Source: Sporosarcina sp. (lineage in GTDB: Bacteria; Bacillota; Bacilli; Bacillales_A; Planococcaceae). Taken from it: a stretch of 5,849 nucleotides of DNA. The notes beneath the pieces are model-generated. The model worked only from the letters and a program-made list of their open reading frames with translations, was not told the DNA's origin and ran no database searches. The DNA is taken from contig JARIDM010000231.1 of the NCBI GenBank assembly GCA_029263945.1, positions 1 to 5,849 of the forward strand, in the 5' to 3' direction. The position numbers and the translations under genes were made by a program. This document shows positions 1 through 4,536 of the stretch, one piece after another; positions within the stretch are counted from its first letter, which is position 1; every line of letters starts with the position of its first letter.

Positions 1-10
1 TCTATACTTT

Positions 11-904
11 TTAAAGATCCGCAACCATTTTCGAAACCGCAGCACGAATCGTCATGATTTTATTCTCTAGCGTGTCTGCTTCATTGGCGACAATGCCTTT
101 GTAATTACGATAGTTGGCAATTACAGACTTCGCATTTTCAATAATCTCTTTCACTTGTCCCTTTTTCAGCCCAGCACTCGACTTACAATCATGTAAAATG
201 GATTCCAAATGATCATTTAGCTTCGTGTTCACCATTTGTCGGTTGTCGAATGTATTAACGACAGGTATCTTGAACCCTTCACTGTTCTCAAGCGAGGACG
301 TGAAGTTTACGAGTTGGTTTAGACCCTCCGTATGTGAATCTGGGACAAAATATACGCCACCATTTGGACGTACAGGTGTGGGTGCTAACGATTGCAGAAT
401 TTTACTCACCATTACTCTTATTTGCTGGGCTGAATAATGGTCTTTATAGATATTGAAATTCCGCTCTGCTTCAAAACACAGCTCTTTTGCAATTTCGTTC
501 TCTGTTATAAACGTTAGAGAACTATTCTGCTTATCTAGTGTGATTACTGCCGCTTTACTGTTGTAATCAAGTCGTTTACCGCCCTGATCCACTTTTTCTA
601 CTACAATGTTTCTTTGTACGTGACTCTTGTCCGAGAACACTTCACGTATAAGGAAGTTCTCGAATACCCCAGCGTGTCCAGTAGATTTTCTAGTCTCAAT
701 CTCCTTAGTACTTCTTCGAAAAGCATCGGCTGGACGAATCGCATTTGGCATCCACTCAACAGGTAATCCTGATTGAACGAGTCCCCGCTCTAAATCATCC
801 ATTTTGACTAATTGTTTGCCTACTGAGAACCACATTAAGTGTCCTAAAATACTGCCTTGTTGCTCATTTTGAACAGCTGTCATTTGATCAAGATTAATTG
901 ACAT
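11..904 (-). CDS. Hypothetical protein of plasmid/phage type (probably DUF6744 family)
   Basis: A complete 297-residue ORF runs from ATG (902-904) to TAA (11-13). The start is supported by AAAGGG followed by a second purine patch in the 20 bases before the ATG. The protein looks soluble: there is no signal peptide and no membrane segment. The N-terminal third contains the segment WMPNAIRPADAFRRSTKEIE (about residues 51-70). A mixed alpha/beta middle follows, with a conserved-looking NGGVYFVPDS (about 181-190). The C-terminal third is lysine-rich and predicted helical, ending in a coiled-coil-like stretch. From memory this matches the uncharacterised DUF6744 proteins of Bacillus plasmids and phages. 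That assignment is recall, not a search, and no biochemical role is known to me. It looks less AT-rich than the export operon at the other end of the window, consistent with a different origin. Its neighbour beyond position 1 is outside the window. Confidence 0.8.
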   Translation of the reverse strand: MSINLDQMTAVQNEQQGSILGHLMWFSVGKQLVKMDDLERGLVQSGLPVEWMPNAIRPADAFRRSTKEIETRKSTGHAGVFENFLIREVFSDKSHVQRNIVVEKVDQGGKRLDYNSKAAVITLDKQNSSLTFITENEIAKELCFEAERNFNIYKDHYSAQQIRVMVSKILQSLAPTPVRPNGGVYFVPDSHTEGLNQLVNFTSSLENSEGFKIPVVNTFDNRQMVNTKLNDHLESILHDCKSSAGLKKGQVKEIIENAKSVIANYRNYKGIVANEADTLENKIMTIRAAVSKMVADL

Positions 905-1052
905 ACCTATCTACCCTTTCTATTTTGTATTTTAAATAAATAAAAAAACACACTTAACCTAGCAATCGCTAAGTAAATGCGTTTTAAAATAAACCGTTTT
1001 ATGCTAATTAACTAAACCTTCCTCAATCTCTCTCTATTACTTTTTCAAATGC

Positions 1053-1090
1053 AAAAAATCGACCTCTCCTGAATAGGAAAAATCGATTTT
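1053..1090 (-). terminator. Hairpin with T-run, likely Rho-independent terminator
   Basis: AAAATCGA (1055-1062) pairs perfectly with TCGATTTT (1083-1090). An inner TCCT/AGGA stem (1067-1070 with 1075-1078) closes a GAAT loop, and a 4x4 internal loop separates the two stems. Six A residues at 1053-1058 become the U-tract for a minus-strand transcript. On the plus strand the stem ends in TTTTAATAT, so some bidirectional activity is possible. It lies about 295 bases past the Fic stop and is the first strong terminator for that transcript. Confidence 0.6.
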
Positions 1091-1233
1091 AATATATATA
1101 TCACGCAAAATGCGCAAGTATACTCTTTGAATTGTATGTTCAAATTTTTGACGTGTCTAGCATCTGCCTAACTTTTCCACTAAAAAAAGAATACAAAGGC
1201 TTAAAACTTATGCCGAATCTCTTTCTGCGTGAG

Positions 1234-1300
1234 CATAAAGTATATCGACTTTCACCAGTAGATAAGGTGACTTAATAACATAAAGAATATACTTTCACTT
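1234..1300. repeat. Imperfect direct repeat with nested inverted repeats
   Basis: CATAAAGTATAT (1234-1245) recurs as CATAAAGAATAT (1279-1290). After each copy comes ACTTTCAC (1249-1256 and 1291-1298), giving two roughly 20-base units about 45 bases apart. AAAGTATAT (1237-1245) is also the exact inverse of ATATACTTT (1287-1295), and TCACC (1252-1256) the inverse of GGTGA (1266-1270). A possible third, degraded unit reads GCAAGTATACTCTTT near 1114-1128. This could be an iteron-like or operator-like protein-binding region, but no matching protein is seen. Confidence 0.45.
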
Positions 1301-1384
1301 TATCAAAACCCAATGTAAATCGCAAATTCATCGAAAAAGAGTACTTTTAATTTGGTTTATCGACACCTGTAAAACTATTTTATT

Positions 1385-2203
1385 TTATCGTTTCTGATCA
1401 TCATTAAAGTTCTTATTCATAAGCTTAATTCTTCTATCTTCCTCATCTTTGGTTTCGATAATTGTTTTGACTTGCTTTGATTCTTTATTTGCAAATGACA
1501 CCATTCTTTTTTCTTCTTCTTCCATAATCGGTTTTGCAAAAGCAACAAAACTTTCAATATCTTCTGGATCAGGAAACTCTTTTATTTGTGCTTCACCTAA
1601 TAACTGCATGTACTCGTTTTTTACTTCCTTCTTTATAATTAAAGGTGGTAAATTATTTTCCAGTAATGAATAGTTCATAATCATCCTACCTGTTCTTCCA
1701 TTTCCATCAGAAAAGGGATGGATTTTTTCAAACTGGATATGGGTTTCTAAGATAATCTTTAATAAATCATCTTTTGTCTTAGCTTCTTCCAGTCGATAAT
1801 TCAAATTCCCAATTAACTGATCCATTAATTGTGGTACTTGTTCAGGTGATCCCGTCGAGAATTCTACCCCTTTTATATAATTATCCTCAGTTTTAAATTG
1901 CCCTTTATCATGTTGCAGTCGATCCGTTAATTTTTCATGTATCTCTTTTATAATAGATACTGATAAAGGGTTATTATTTTCTATTGAATGCACAAGATAC
2001 TCAAATGCTTGTTGGTGATTATCTACTTCGTAAAATTCTCTTCTCGTTATATTTGCGTTATTGGGTAGCGTATCATTCAGTATGATTGTAACTGTTTCTG
2101 GTAACGTGATTGTATTCCCTTCAATTGCACTTGAATGATGTGCCAAACGAACCAAAACATCCTCTAAATATTCATATGTCATCTTTTCGATTAAGTGGCT
2201 CAT
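1385..2203 (-). CDS. Fic-domain protein with N-terminal (class II) inhibitory motif
   Basis: A complete 272-residue protein. Fic enzymes usually transfer AMP from ATP to a hydroxyl side chain of a target protein (AMPylation). The full active-site signature HPFSDGNGRTGR is present at residues 162-173, including the catalytic His162, the metal-binding Asp166 and the phosphate-binding GNGR. Just before it are the flap region (about 101-120, GQFKTEDNYIKG) and a helix. Residues 24-30, SSAIEGN, match the inhibitory consensus (S/T)xxxE(G/N), with Glu28 as the residue expected to obstruct ATP in the resting enzyme. This makes it a self-inhibited class II Fic that needs no separate antitoxin. The C-terminal 45 residues are highly charged. 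The ATG at 2201-2203 is preceded by AAGGGGG (2213-2219) and an extended -10 promoter. The target is unknown: toxin, stress or defence roles are all possible, and nothing nearby decides. Confidence 0.93.
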   Translation of the reverse strand: MSHLIEKMTYEYLEDVLVRLAHHSSAIEGNTITLPETVTIILNDTLPNNANITRREFYEVDNHQQAFEYLVHSIENNNPLSVSIIKEIHEKLTDRLQHDKGQFKTEDNYIKGVEFSTGSPEQVPQLMDQLIGNLNYRLEEAKTKDDLLKIILETHIQFEKIHPFSDGNGRTGRMIMNYSLLENNLPPLIIKKEVKNEYMQLLGEAQIKEFPDPEDIESFVAFAKPIMEEEEKRMVSFANKESKQVKTIIETKDEEDRRIKLMNKNFNDDQKR

Positions 2204-2212
2204 CTACACCAA

Positions 2213-2242
2213 CCCCCTTATTTCTATATGTTAATTATACCA
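2213..2242 (-). promoter_or_regulatory. Extended -10 promoter and ribosome binding site of the Fic gene
   Basis: On the minus strand TGGTATAAT (2234-2242) matches the extended -10 consensus TGnTATAAT exactly. No good -35 box is seen 17-18 bases upstream, as is common for extended -10 promoters. Transcription would start near 2227, leaving a short leader with AAGGGGG at 2213-2219, about 9 bases before the ATG. The promoter overlaps the end of the small upstream ORF, so Fic can be expressed alone. Confidence 0.6.
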
Positions 2243-2245
2243 TTA

Positions 2246-2389
2246 TTAAAATGCTGTAGGTACAGGTGCATCTTCTATATTCTCGTTTTGAATATTCAAG
2301 TATGAAGCGGTAAACGGTTTTTCATTAATTATATTTTCAAATGTGATTAGCCCATGCCGTAACTTATCAAGTGTCTTTTTATAATCCAT
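2246..2389 (-). CDS. Small hypothetical protein or gene remnant upstream of Fic (47 aa)
   Basis: A 47-codon ORF runs from ATG (2387-2389) to TAA (2246-2248). It starts MDYKKTLDKLRHG and ends APVPTAF, is hydrophilic, and has no membrane segment or cysteine pair. It ends 42 bases before the Fic start on the same strand. Against it: no Shine-Dalgarno precedes the ATG, and the reading frame stays open upstream through the terminator at 2403-2436. It may therefore be the 3' end of a lost gene. It lacks the (S/T)xxxE(G/N) motif, so it is not a FicA-type antitoxin. Composition and amino acid pattern look protein-like, which is the only reason to list it. Confidence 0.35.
   Translation of the reverse strand: MDYKKTLDKLRHGLITFENIINEKPFTASYLNIQNENIEDAPVPTAF
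2288..2299. repeat. 12-base perfect palindrome TTGAATATTCAA
   Basis: TTGAATATTCAA is fully self-complementary and lies inside the small ORF about 45 bases upstream of the Fic -10 element. It could be an operator for a dimeric regulator, but AT-rich palindromes of this length also arise by chance. Confidence 0.3.
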
Positions 2390-2402
2390 CTTAATAAAAA
2401 TG

Positions 2403-2436
2403 AAAAAAGAGAGGTAAGTATGACTTCTCCTCTCTT
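2403..2436 (-). terminator. Strong Rho-independent terminator
   Basis: AAGAGAGG (2407-2414) pairs with CCTCTCTT (2429-2436). A second stem AAGT/ACTT (2416-2419 with 2423-2426) sits inside, with an ATG loop. Six A residues at 2403-2408 give the U-tract on the minus strand. It ends transcription coming from the 111-residue gene and/or the structured RNA region just before it. Confidence 0.85.
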
Positions 2437-2568
2437 CGTCTCGATTATAGTGATTAGGTTTTTATGTTGCTTGCCAACGTCTGGTACCCGAGGTCCAGAT
2501 AGAGTATCAAGTTTTCACAGTGCCTAATCATCACCATAGTTCTATTATCAAGATAACATAAAGGCACT
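2437..2568 (-). ncRNA. Candidate structured RNA (unnamed), followed by the terminator at 2403-2436
   Basis: An 8-bp closing stem joins TGATTAGG (2451-2458) to CCTAATCA (2523-2530). Inside it are a GTTG/CAAC hairpin (2466-2469 with 2475-2478) and a strong hairpin. The strong one pairs TCTGG with CCAGA (2480-2484 with 2495-2499) and ACC with GGT (2486-2488 with 2492-2494), with one bulged base and a triloop. AGTGCCT (2519-2525) can instead pair with AGGCACT (2562-2568). This helix shares three bases with the closing stem, so the two exclude each other. The terminator follows 14 bases after the closing stem on the minus strand. It could be a stand-alone sRNA or a structured 3' UTR of the 111-residue gene. 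I do not recognise it as a named RNA family. A 41-codon ORF (2454-2579) overlaps it with only a weak ribosome binding site, so a short coding remnant is the rival reading. Confidence 0.4.
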
Positions 2569-2669
2569 TCGATGAACATTGATTTATCCGCTACTGAAAA
2601 TCTTATTCATGACTATCGTTCCATCTATATCTCGTAATTTAGGGAGATTACTTAATAATGATTTATATT

Positions 2670-3005
2670 TTATTTGTTAGCGCGATCGACTTCGACTTCA
2701 TCACTCAACTCTGGAAATTGTTTTATAAAAGATTTCACTATTTTTGTGGTTTTACTCACTGTATATTTTTCCACTTCGCTATAAGGTATCCATATTTCTT
2801 TATTCTGAATCTGTTCATATAGGGATGATATCACCATATCTCGGTGAACAGGAGGAAGCTTTCTTGTTGTACATCTTTCTTTCATCTTATCGTAATAGAG
2901 TTTATAAAGTTCCGTTGCAATCCAATCCTTTTGATTACTTTTTAATTGTGAAAAACGTTTGTTTATTTGAAGAAGCTTACCATTTATTTTCATATGATTT
3001 TTCAT
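2670..3005 (-). CDS. Hypothetical basic protein, 111 residues
   Basis: A complete ORF ends at TAA (2670-2672). I chose ATG at 3003-3005, because AAAGGATG lies about 9 bases upstream. A TTG one codon earlier is also possible. The protein is lysine- and arginine-rich, soluble and probably mostly helical. It has one cysteine and no zinc site, signal peptide or membrane segment. A tyrosine-rich, basic stretch (WIATELYKLYYDKMKER, about residues 28-44) is followed by a central IWIPYSEVEKYTVSKTTKIV (about 71-90). The latter resembles a DNA- or RNA-binding helix pair, but that is only an impression. I do not recognise the family. The good ribosome site, and a terminator downstream with no other gene before it, support a real single-gene unit that includes the structured region in its 3' end. 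Confidence 0.7.
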   Translation of the reverse strand: MKNHMKINGKLLQINKRFSQLKSNQKDWIATELYKLYYDKMKERCTTRKLPPVHRDMVISSLYEQIQNKEIWIPYSEVEKYTVSKTTKIVKSFIKQFPELSDEVEVDRANK

Positions 3006-3008
3006 CAA

Positions 3009-3315
3009 GAATCATCCTTTAACACATGTTTTTATTGAACCATGTAAAAGCTACTTGACGCTTACAAACCTTTTCCATATTGATACCATCCCTAAGAATG
3101 TACCACTTCCACCATCTCTTTTACCAGCGATTTCCGCAAAGCTTACCACTTGATGCCAATGAGTTTAAAAATGCGGTAACGTTAAGAATGTACAAGTTTA
3201 CAACGTTTAGGATTTTGAAAGATAAAAAAGCCTAACCCCTCCGTATCTTGAGCGAGGAATTAGGCTTATGATCTTCCGCAATCGCCCCCGTTTGGTGAAA
3301 GAAAATACAACTAGT
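3009..3315. other. Intergenic stretch with eroded coding-like sequence
   Basis: No gene with start signals was found. On the plus strand a frame is open from 3059 to TAA at 3233-3235, with a protein-like run including FYQRFPQSLPLDANEF. On the minus strand an overlapping open stretch reads SFAEIAGKRDGGSGTFLG (about 3090-3145). Neither is recognised and neither has a ribosome site, so this is probably the remnant of a lost gene. The 11-base repeat TAAGAATGTAC occurs at 3093-3103 and again near 3184-3194. ACATG/CATGT flank the leader of the 111-residue gene. Confidence 0.35.
3224..3267 (-). terminator. Rho-independent terminator of the zinc-ribbon gene
   Basis: AAGCCTAA (3228-3235) pairs with TTAGGCTT (3260-3267). 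The stem continues as CCTC/GAGG (3238-3241 with 3254-3257) beyond a 2x2 internal loop. Six A residues at 3224-3229 provide the U-tract on the minus strand. It starts about 50 bases past the stop of the zinc-ribbon gene, which is the only gene it can serve. Confidence 0.85.
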
Positions 3316-3603
3316 TCAAGCAACTTTGAATTTAACGAGATATGGTACAAACAAAGAACCGATACTAAGTATGACGAGTCCTACACCCAACGTAGCAAAA
3401 AGGTTATTGAAAGGTGAAAAGAAAATGACAAAAAGAAGCATCGGCAAACCAGTAAGCGATACAAAAATCAACCTACCTTCAAACGTCAATTTATGTACTA
3501 CACCGCAATTATCACATTTAACTGGTTTGTATACCAAACCCAAAAATGCTTTGTAAACTTTACTCCAGCTGAAAGGCATATTACAATTTTGACATTTTCG
3601 CAA
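3316..3603 (-). CDS. Zinc-ribbon membrane protein (CxxC...CxxC, TIGR04104-like), TTG start
   Basis: Two CxxC pairs, CQNC (residues 4-7) and CDNC (30-33), are spaced as in the small Bacillales zinc-ribbon proteins of the TIGR04104 type. Two hydrophobic segments follow (about 45-62 and 68-90), so the zinc ribbon should sit at the membrane, probably on the cytoplasmic side. The frame is open back to an ATG at 3658-3660, giving 114 residues. I prefer the TTG at 3601-3603 for three reasons: AAAGGAG (3612-3618) lies about 8 bases before it, the extra 19 residues do not resemble the family, and 95 residues is the usual size. A TATAAT (3640-3645) upstream could be the -10 box. No enzymatic motif is present and the function of the family is unknown. 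It stands alone between the IS remnant and its own terminator. Confidence 0.8.
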   Translation of the reverse strand: MRKCQNCNMPFSWSKVYKAFLGLVYKPVKCDNCGVVHKLTFEGRLIFVSLTGLPMLLFVIFFSPFNNLFATLGVGLVILSIGSLFVPYLVKFKVA

Positions 3604-3639
3604 TACCAACACTCCTTTTCGGTATAATGGCCCGTTCGT

Positions 3640-3645
3640 ATTATA
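3640..3645 (-). promoter_or_regulatory. Putative -10 box (TATAAT) for the zinc-ribbon gene
   Basis: An exact TATAAT lies on the minus strand 36 bases before the TTG start, which places the transcript start about 30 bases before the start codon. No convincing -35 is seen at 17 bases. The region upstream, about 3655-3675, is the ragged end of the IS remnant and carries a short ACCAG/CTGGT inverted repeat. Confidence 0.4.
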
Positions 3646-3671
3646 AGGTTTACCAGTCATTTCTGGTTGAC

Positions 3672-4087
3672 CTATTTTTTATAGCTACCTTTTGAAAGCG
3701 TCGAATAATTTGTAGAACTGGAAGTTCCTAACGTCTCTCCTGCTTCTTTAAACGGCTTAGCTTTGATCAATCGGACTTGAGCGACAAGATTCCATTCTTT
3801 TGAGTACCGCTGGCACTTATCAATAAAATAGGCCTTTTCAGAGAAACGTTTTCCACAGCTACAAGCATATCGTCGACGTTTATAGAAGGGACATGTCAGT
3901 CGTTCAAACCACTTAAGGTGCTTAATTTTCTGCATGCAATAGTCATGTACTTTATTTCACAACTCGGACAGCTATGGGGTATTTGAGGCATCGATACATA
4001 TAGAACCGTTCGATCTCCGTGCTCCTCTATCTTTTCAATAACGACGTCTTTTAATCCTGGAATAATCATGTTAAGATTCATGTGCAC
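3672..4087 (-). pseudogene. ISL3-family transposase, 5' fragment with two frameshifts
   Basis: The N-terminal third of a transposase that is normally about 400 residues. The first frame (GTG 4085-4087 or ATG 4079-4081) encodes MNLNMIIPGLKDVVIEKIEE and then CPSC. The reading then jumps frame to VHDY...MQKIKHLKWFERLTC, followed by the second cysteine set CACSCGKRF and the helix-turn-helix-like stretch AGETLGTSSST. CPSC with CACSC is the N-terminal zinc finger typical of ISL3 transposases. Only 8 bases separate the CPSC cysteine codon from the VHDY valine codon, where I expect about 18, so about 10 bases seem deleted. Near 3690-3695 one extra base breaks the frame again; restoring it gives STIIRRFQKVA. 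The DDE catalytic domain is absent, so the product cannot transpose. AAAGGTG (4092-4098) is the original ribosome site. Confidence 0.9.
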
Positions 4088-4154
4088 GTATCACCTTTCT
4101 CTTTGACTTGTTTCTAGACAATTCAAGTATAAAAGAAATTGGTGATCACGTGCA
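4083..4154 (-). promoter_or_regulatory. Long hairpin masking the transposase start site, with internal -10 box
   Basis: On the minus strand TGCACGTGATCACC (4141-4154) pairs with GGTGATACGTGCA (4083-4095), 13 bp with one bulge. The stem continues inward with about 12 of 15 matches (arms 4124-4138 and 4096-4110), leaving a loop of about 13 bases. The downstream arm contains GGTG of the Shine-Dalgarno and the GTG start. A TATACT at 4126-4131 would start transcription in the loop, so native mRNA lacks the upstream arm while read-through mRNA would fold. Confidence 0.6.
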
Positions 4155-4178
4155 TTTTTTTGTTAAATTGTTTGAGAA

Positions 4179-4200
4179 CACCAACAAATATTATAGAACC
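4179..4200 (-). repeat. Left terminal inverted repeat of the ISL3-type element
   Basis: Reading the minus strand from 4200, GGTTCTATAATATTTGTTGG resembles the GG(C/T)TCTTT-type ends of ISL3-family elements. It lies about 115 bases before the transposase start, as expected. The call rests on position and general resemblance, because the partner repeat is missing. Confidence 0.55.
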
Positions 4201-4239
4201 AAAAAAACGATCAAATTGTTTTCTTGACATTTTTGATCG
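4201..4239 (-). terminator. Rho-independent terminator of the export operon
   Basis: CGATCAAA (4208-4215) pairs with TTTGATCG (4232-4239) around a 16-base loop. Seven A residues at 4201-4207 form the U-tract on the minus strand. It lies about 140 bases after the stop of the 51-residue gene, with no other ORF between, and directly touches the outer end of the IS remnant. Confidence 0.75.
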
Positions 4240-4379
4240 CTTTCTTTGTATTGAAATTCTTTATGTTCAAGACTCTTTCTTGACTAGTTTGTTATATATT
4301 ATAAATTTTGATAATCTCTAAAAATCTCCAACTCAGATGCCAAATATAGCTTATTTATAATCTATATATAACTTGATTC

Positions 4380-4535
4380 TTAATGAGGCCTTGCTAAATA
4401 AACTGAAAAAAGAATGAAAATGATTCCTAGCACCATGAAAAACTTGTATAAAAAGTTCCGTTTCCAACGAGAAACACCAAGAATGGTAAAGAATATGCCA
4501 AGTATGAACGATATAATCATTGTATAGAATCCCAT
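4380..4535 (-). CDS. Small two-helix membrane protein, last gene of the export operon (51 aa)
   Basis: A complete 51-codon ORF runs from ATG (4533-4535) to TAA (4380-4382). It begins 1 base after the stop of the ABC ATPase and uses GGAAGGAAT inside the end of that gene as its ribosome site. This spacing points to a co-transcribed, translationally coupled gene. The protein is MGFYTMIISFILGIFFTILG, then a basic turn (VSRWKRN), then a second hydrophobic helix of about 20 residues and a short ARPH tail. With both helices in the membrane the basic turn would be cytoplasmic, placing both ends outside. I do not recognise it. Size and position fit a small immunity protein or an accessory subunit of the exporter, but that is inference from context. 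The coupling and the clean two-helix pattern make it a convincing gene despite its length. Confidence 0.75.
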   Translation of the reverse strand: MGFYTMIISFILGIFFTILGVSRWKRNFLYKFFMVLGIIFILFSVYLARPH

Positions 4536-4536
4536 T

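Larger units (their letters stand above)
905..1384. other. 480-base intergenic stretch without a supported gene
   Basis: No ORF with a ribosome binding site was found on either strand. The stretch holds a strong hairpin (1055-1090), an imperfect direct repeat with nested inverted repeats (1234-1300), and the leader of the downstream minus-strand gene. That leader is T-rich on the coding strand around 940-950. A weak inverted repeat near 953-975 (ACTTA/TAAGT with TAGC/GCTA inside) lies just before this T-run and could be a poor terminator. Confidence 0.6.
3672..4200 (-). mobile_element. Truncated ISL3-family insertion sequence
   Basis: The element runs from its left terminal repeat (outer edge 4200) through an untranslated region of about 110 bases into the broken transposase, and stops near 3672. 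The right end and the catalytic part of the transposase are missing, and no matching right inverted repeat was seen in the window. The outer edge abuts the T-run of the terminator at 4201-4239. The inner edge merges with the upstream region of the zinc-ribbon gene. Confidence 0.75.

Noticed and set aside
225..437. Plus-strand ORF of 70 codons
   Set aside because: It lies entirely inside the 297-residue minus-strand gene, has no ribosome site and reads as an antisense shadow.
1449..1673. Plus-strand ORF of 74 codons
   Set aside because: It is antisense to the well-supported Fic gene, with a low-complexity serine/phenylalanine-rich product.
2454..2579. 41-codon minus-strand ORF beginning MFIEVPLCYLDNR
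   Set aside because: It overlaps the candidate RNA, has only a weak GGA as ribosome site, and no recognised motif. It is kept only as the rival explanation for that region.
2744..3022. Plus-strand ORF of 92 codons
   Set aside because: It is antisense to the 111-residue gene, which has the better ribosome site. The tyrosine/phenylalanine-rich product is typical of the complement of lysine-rich coding DNA.
3326..3556. Plus-strand ORF of 76 codons
   Set aside because: It is antisense to the zinc-ribbon gene with its conserved cysteine pairs.
4139..4321. Plus-strand ORF of 60 codons
   Set aside because: It spans the IS hairpin arm, the IS end and the operon terminator and has no ribosome site, so it is chance open frame.
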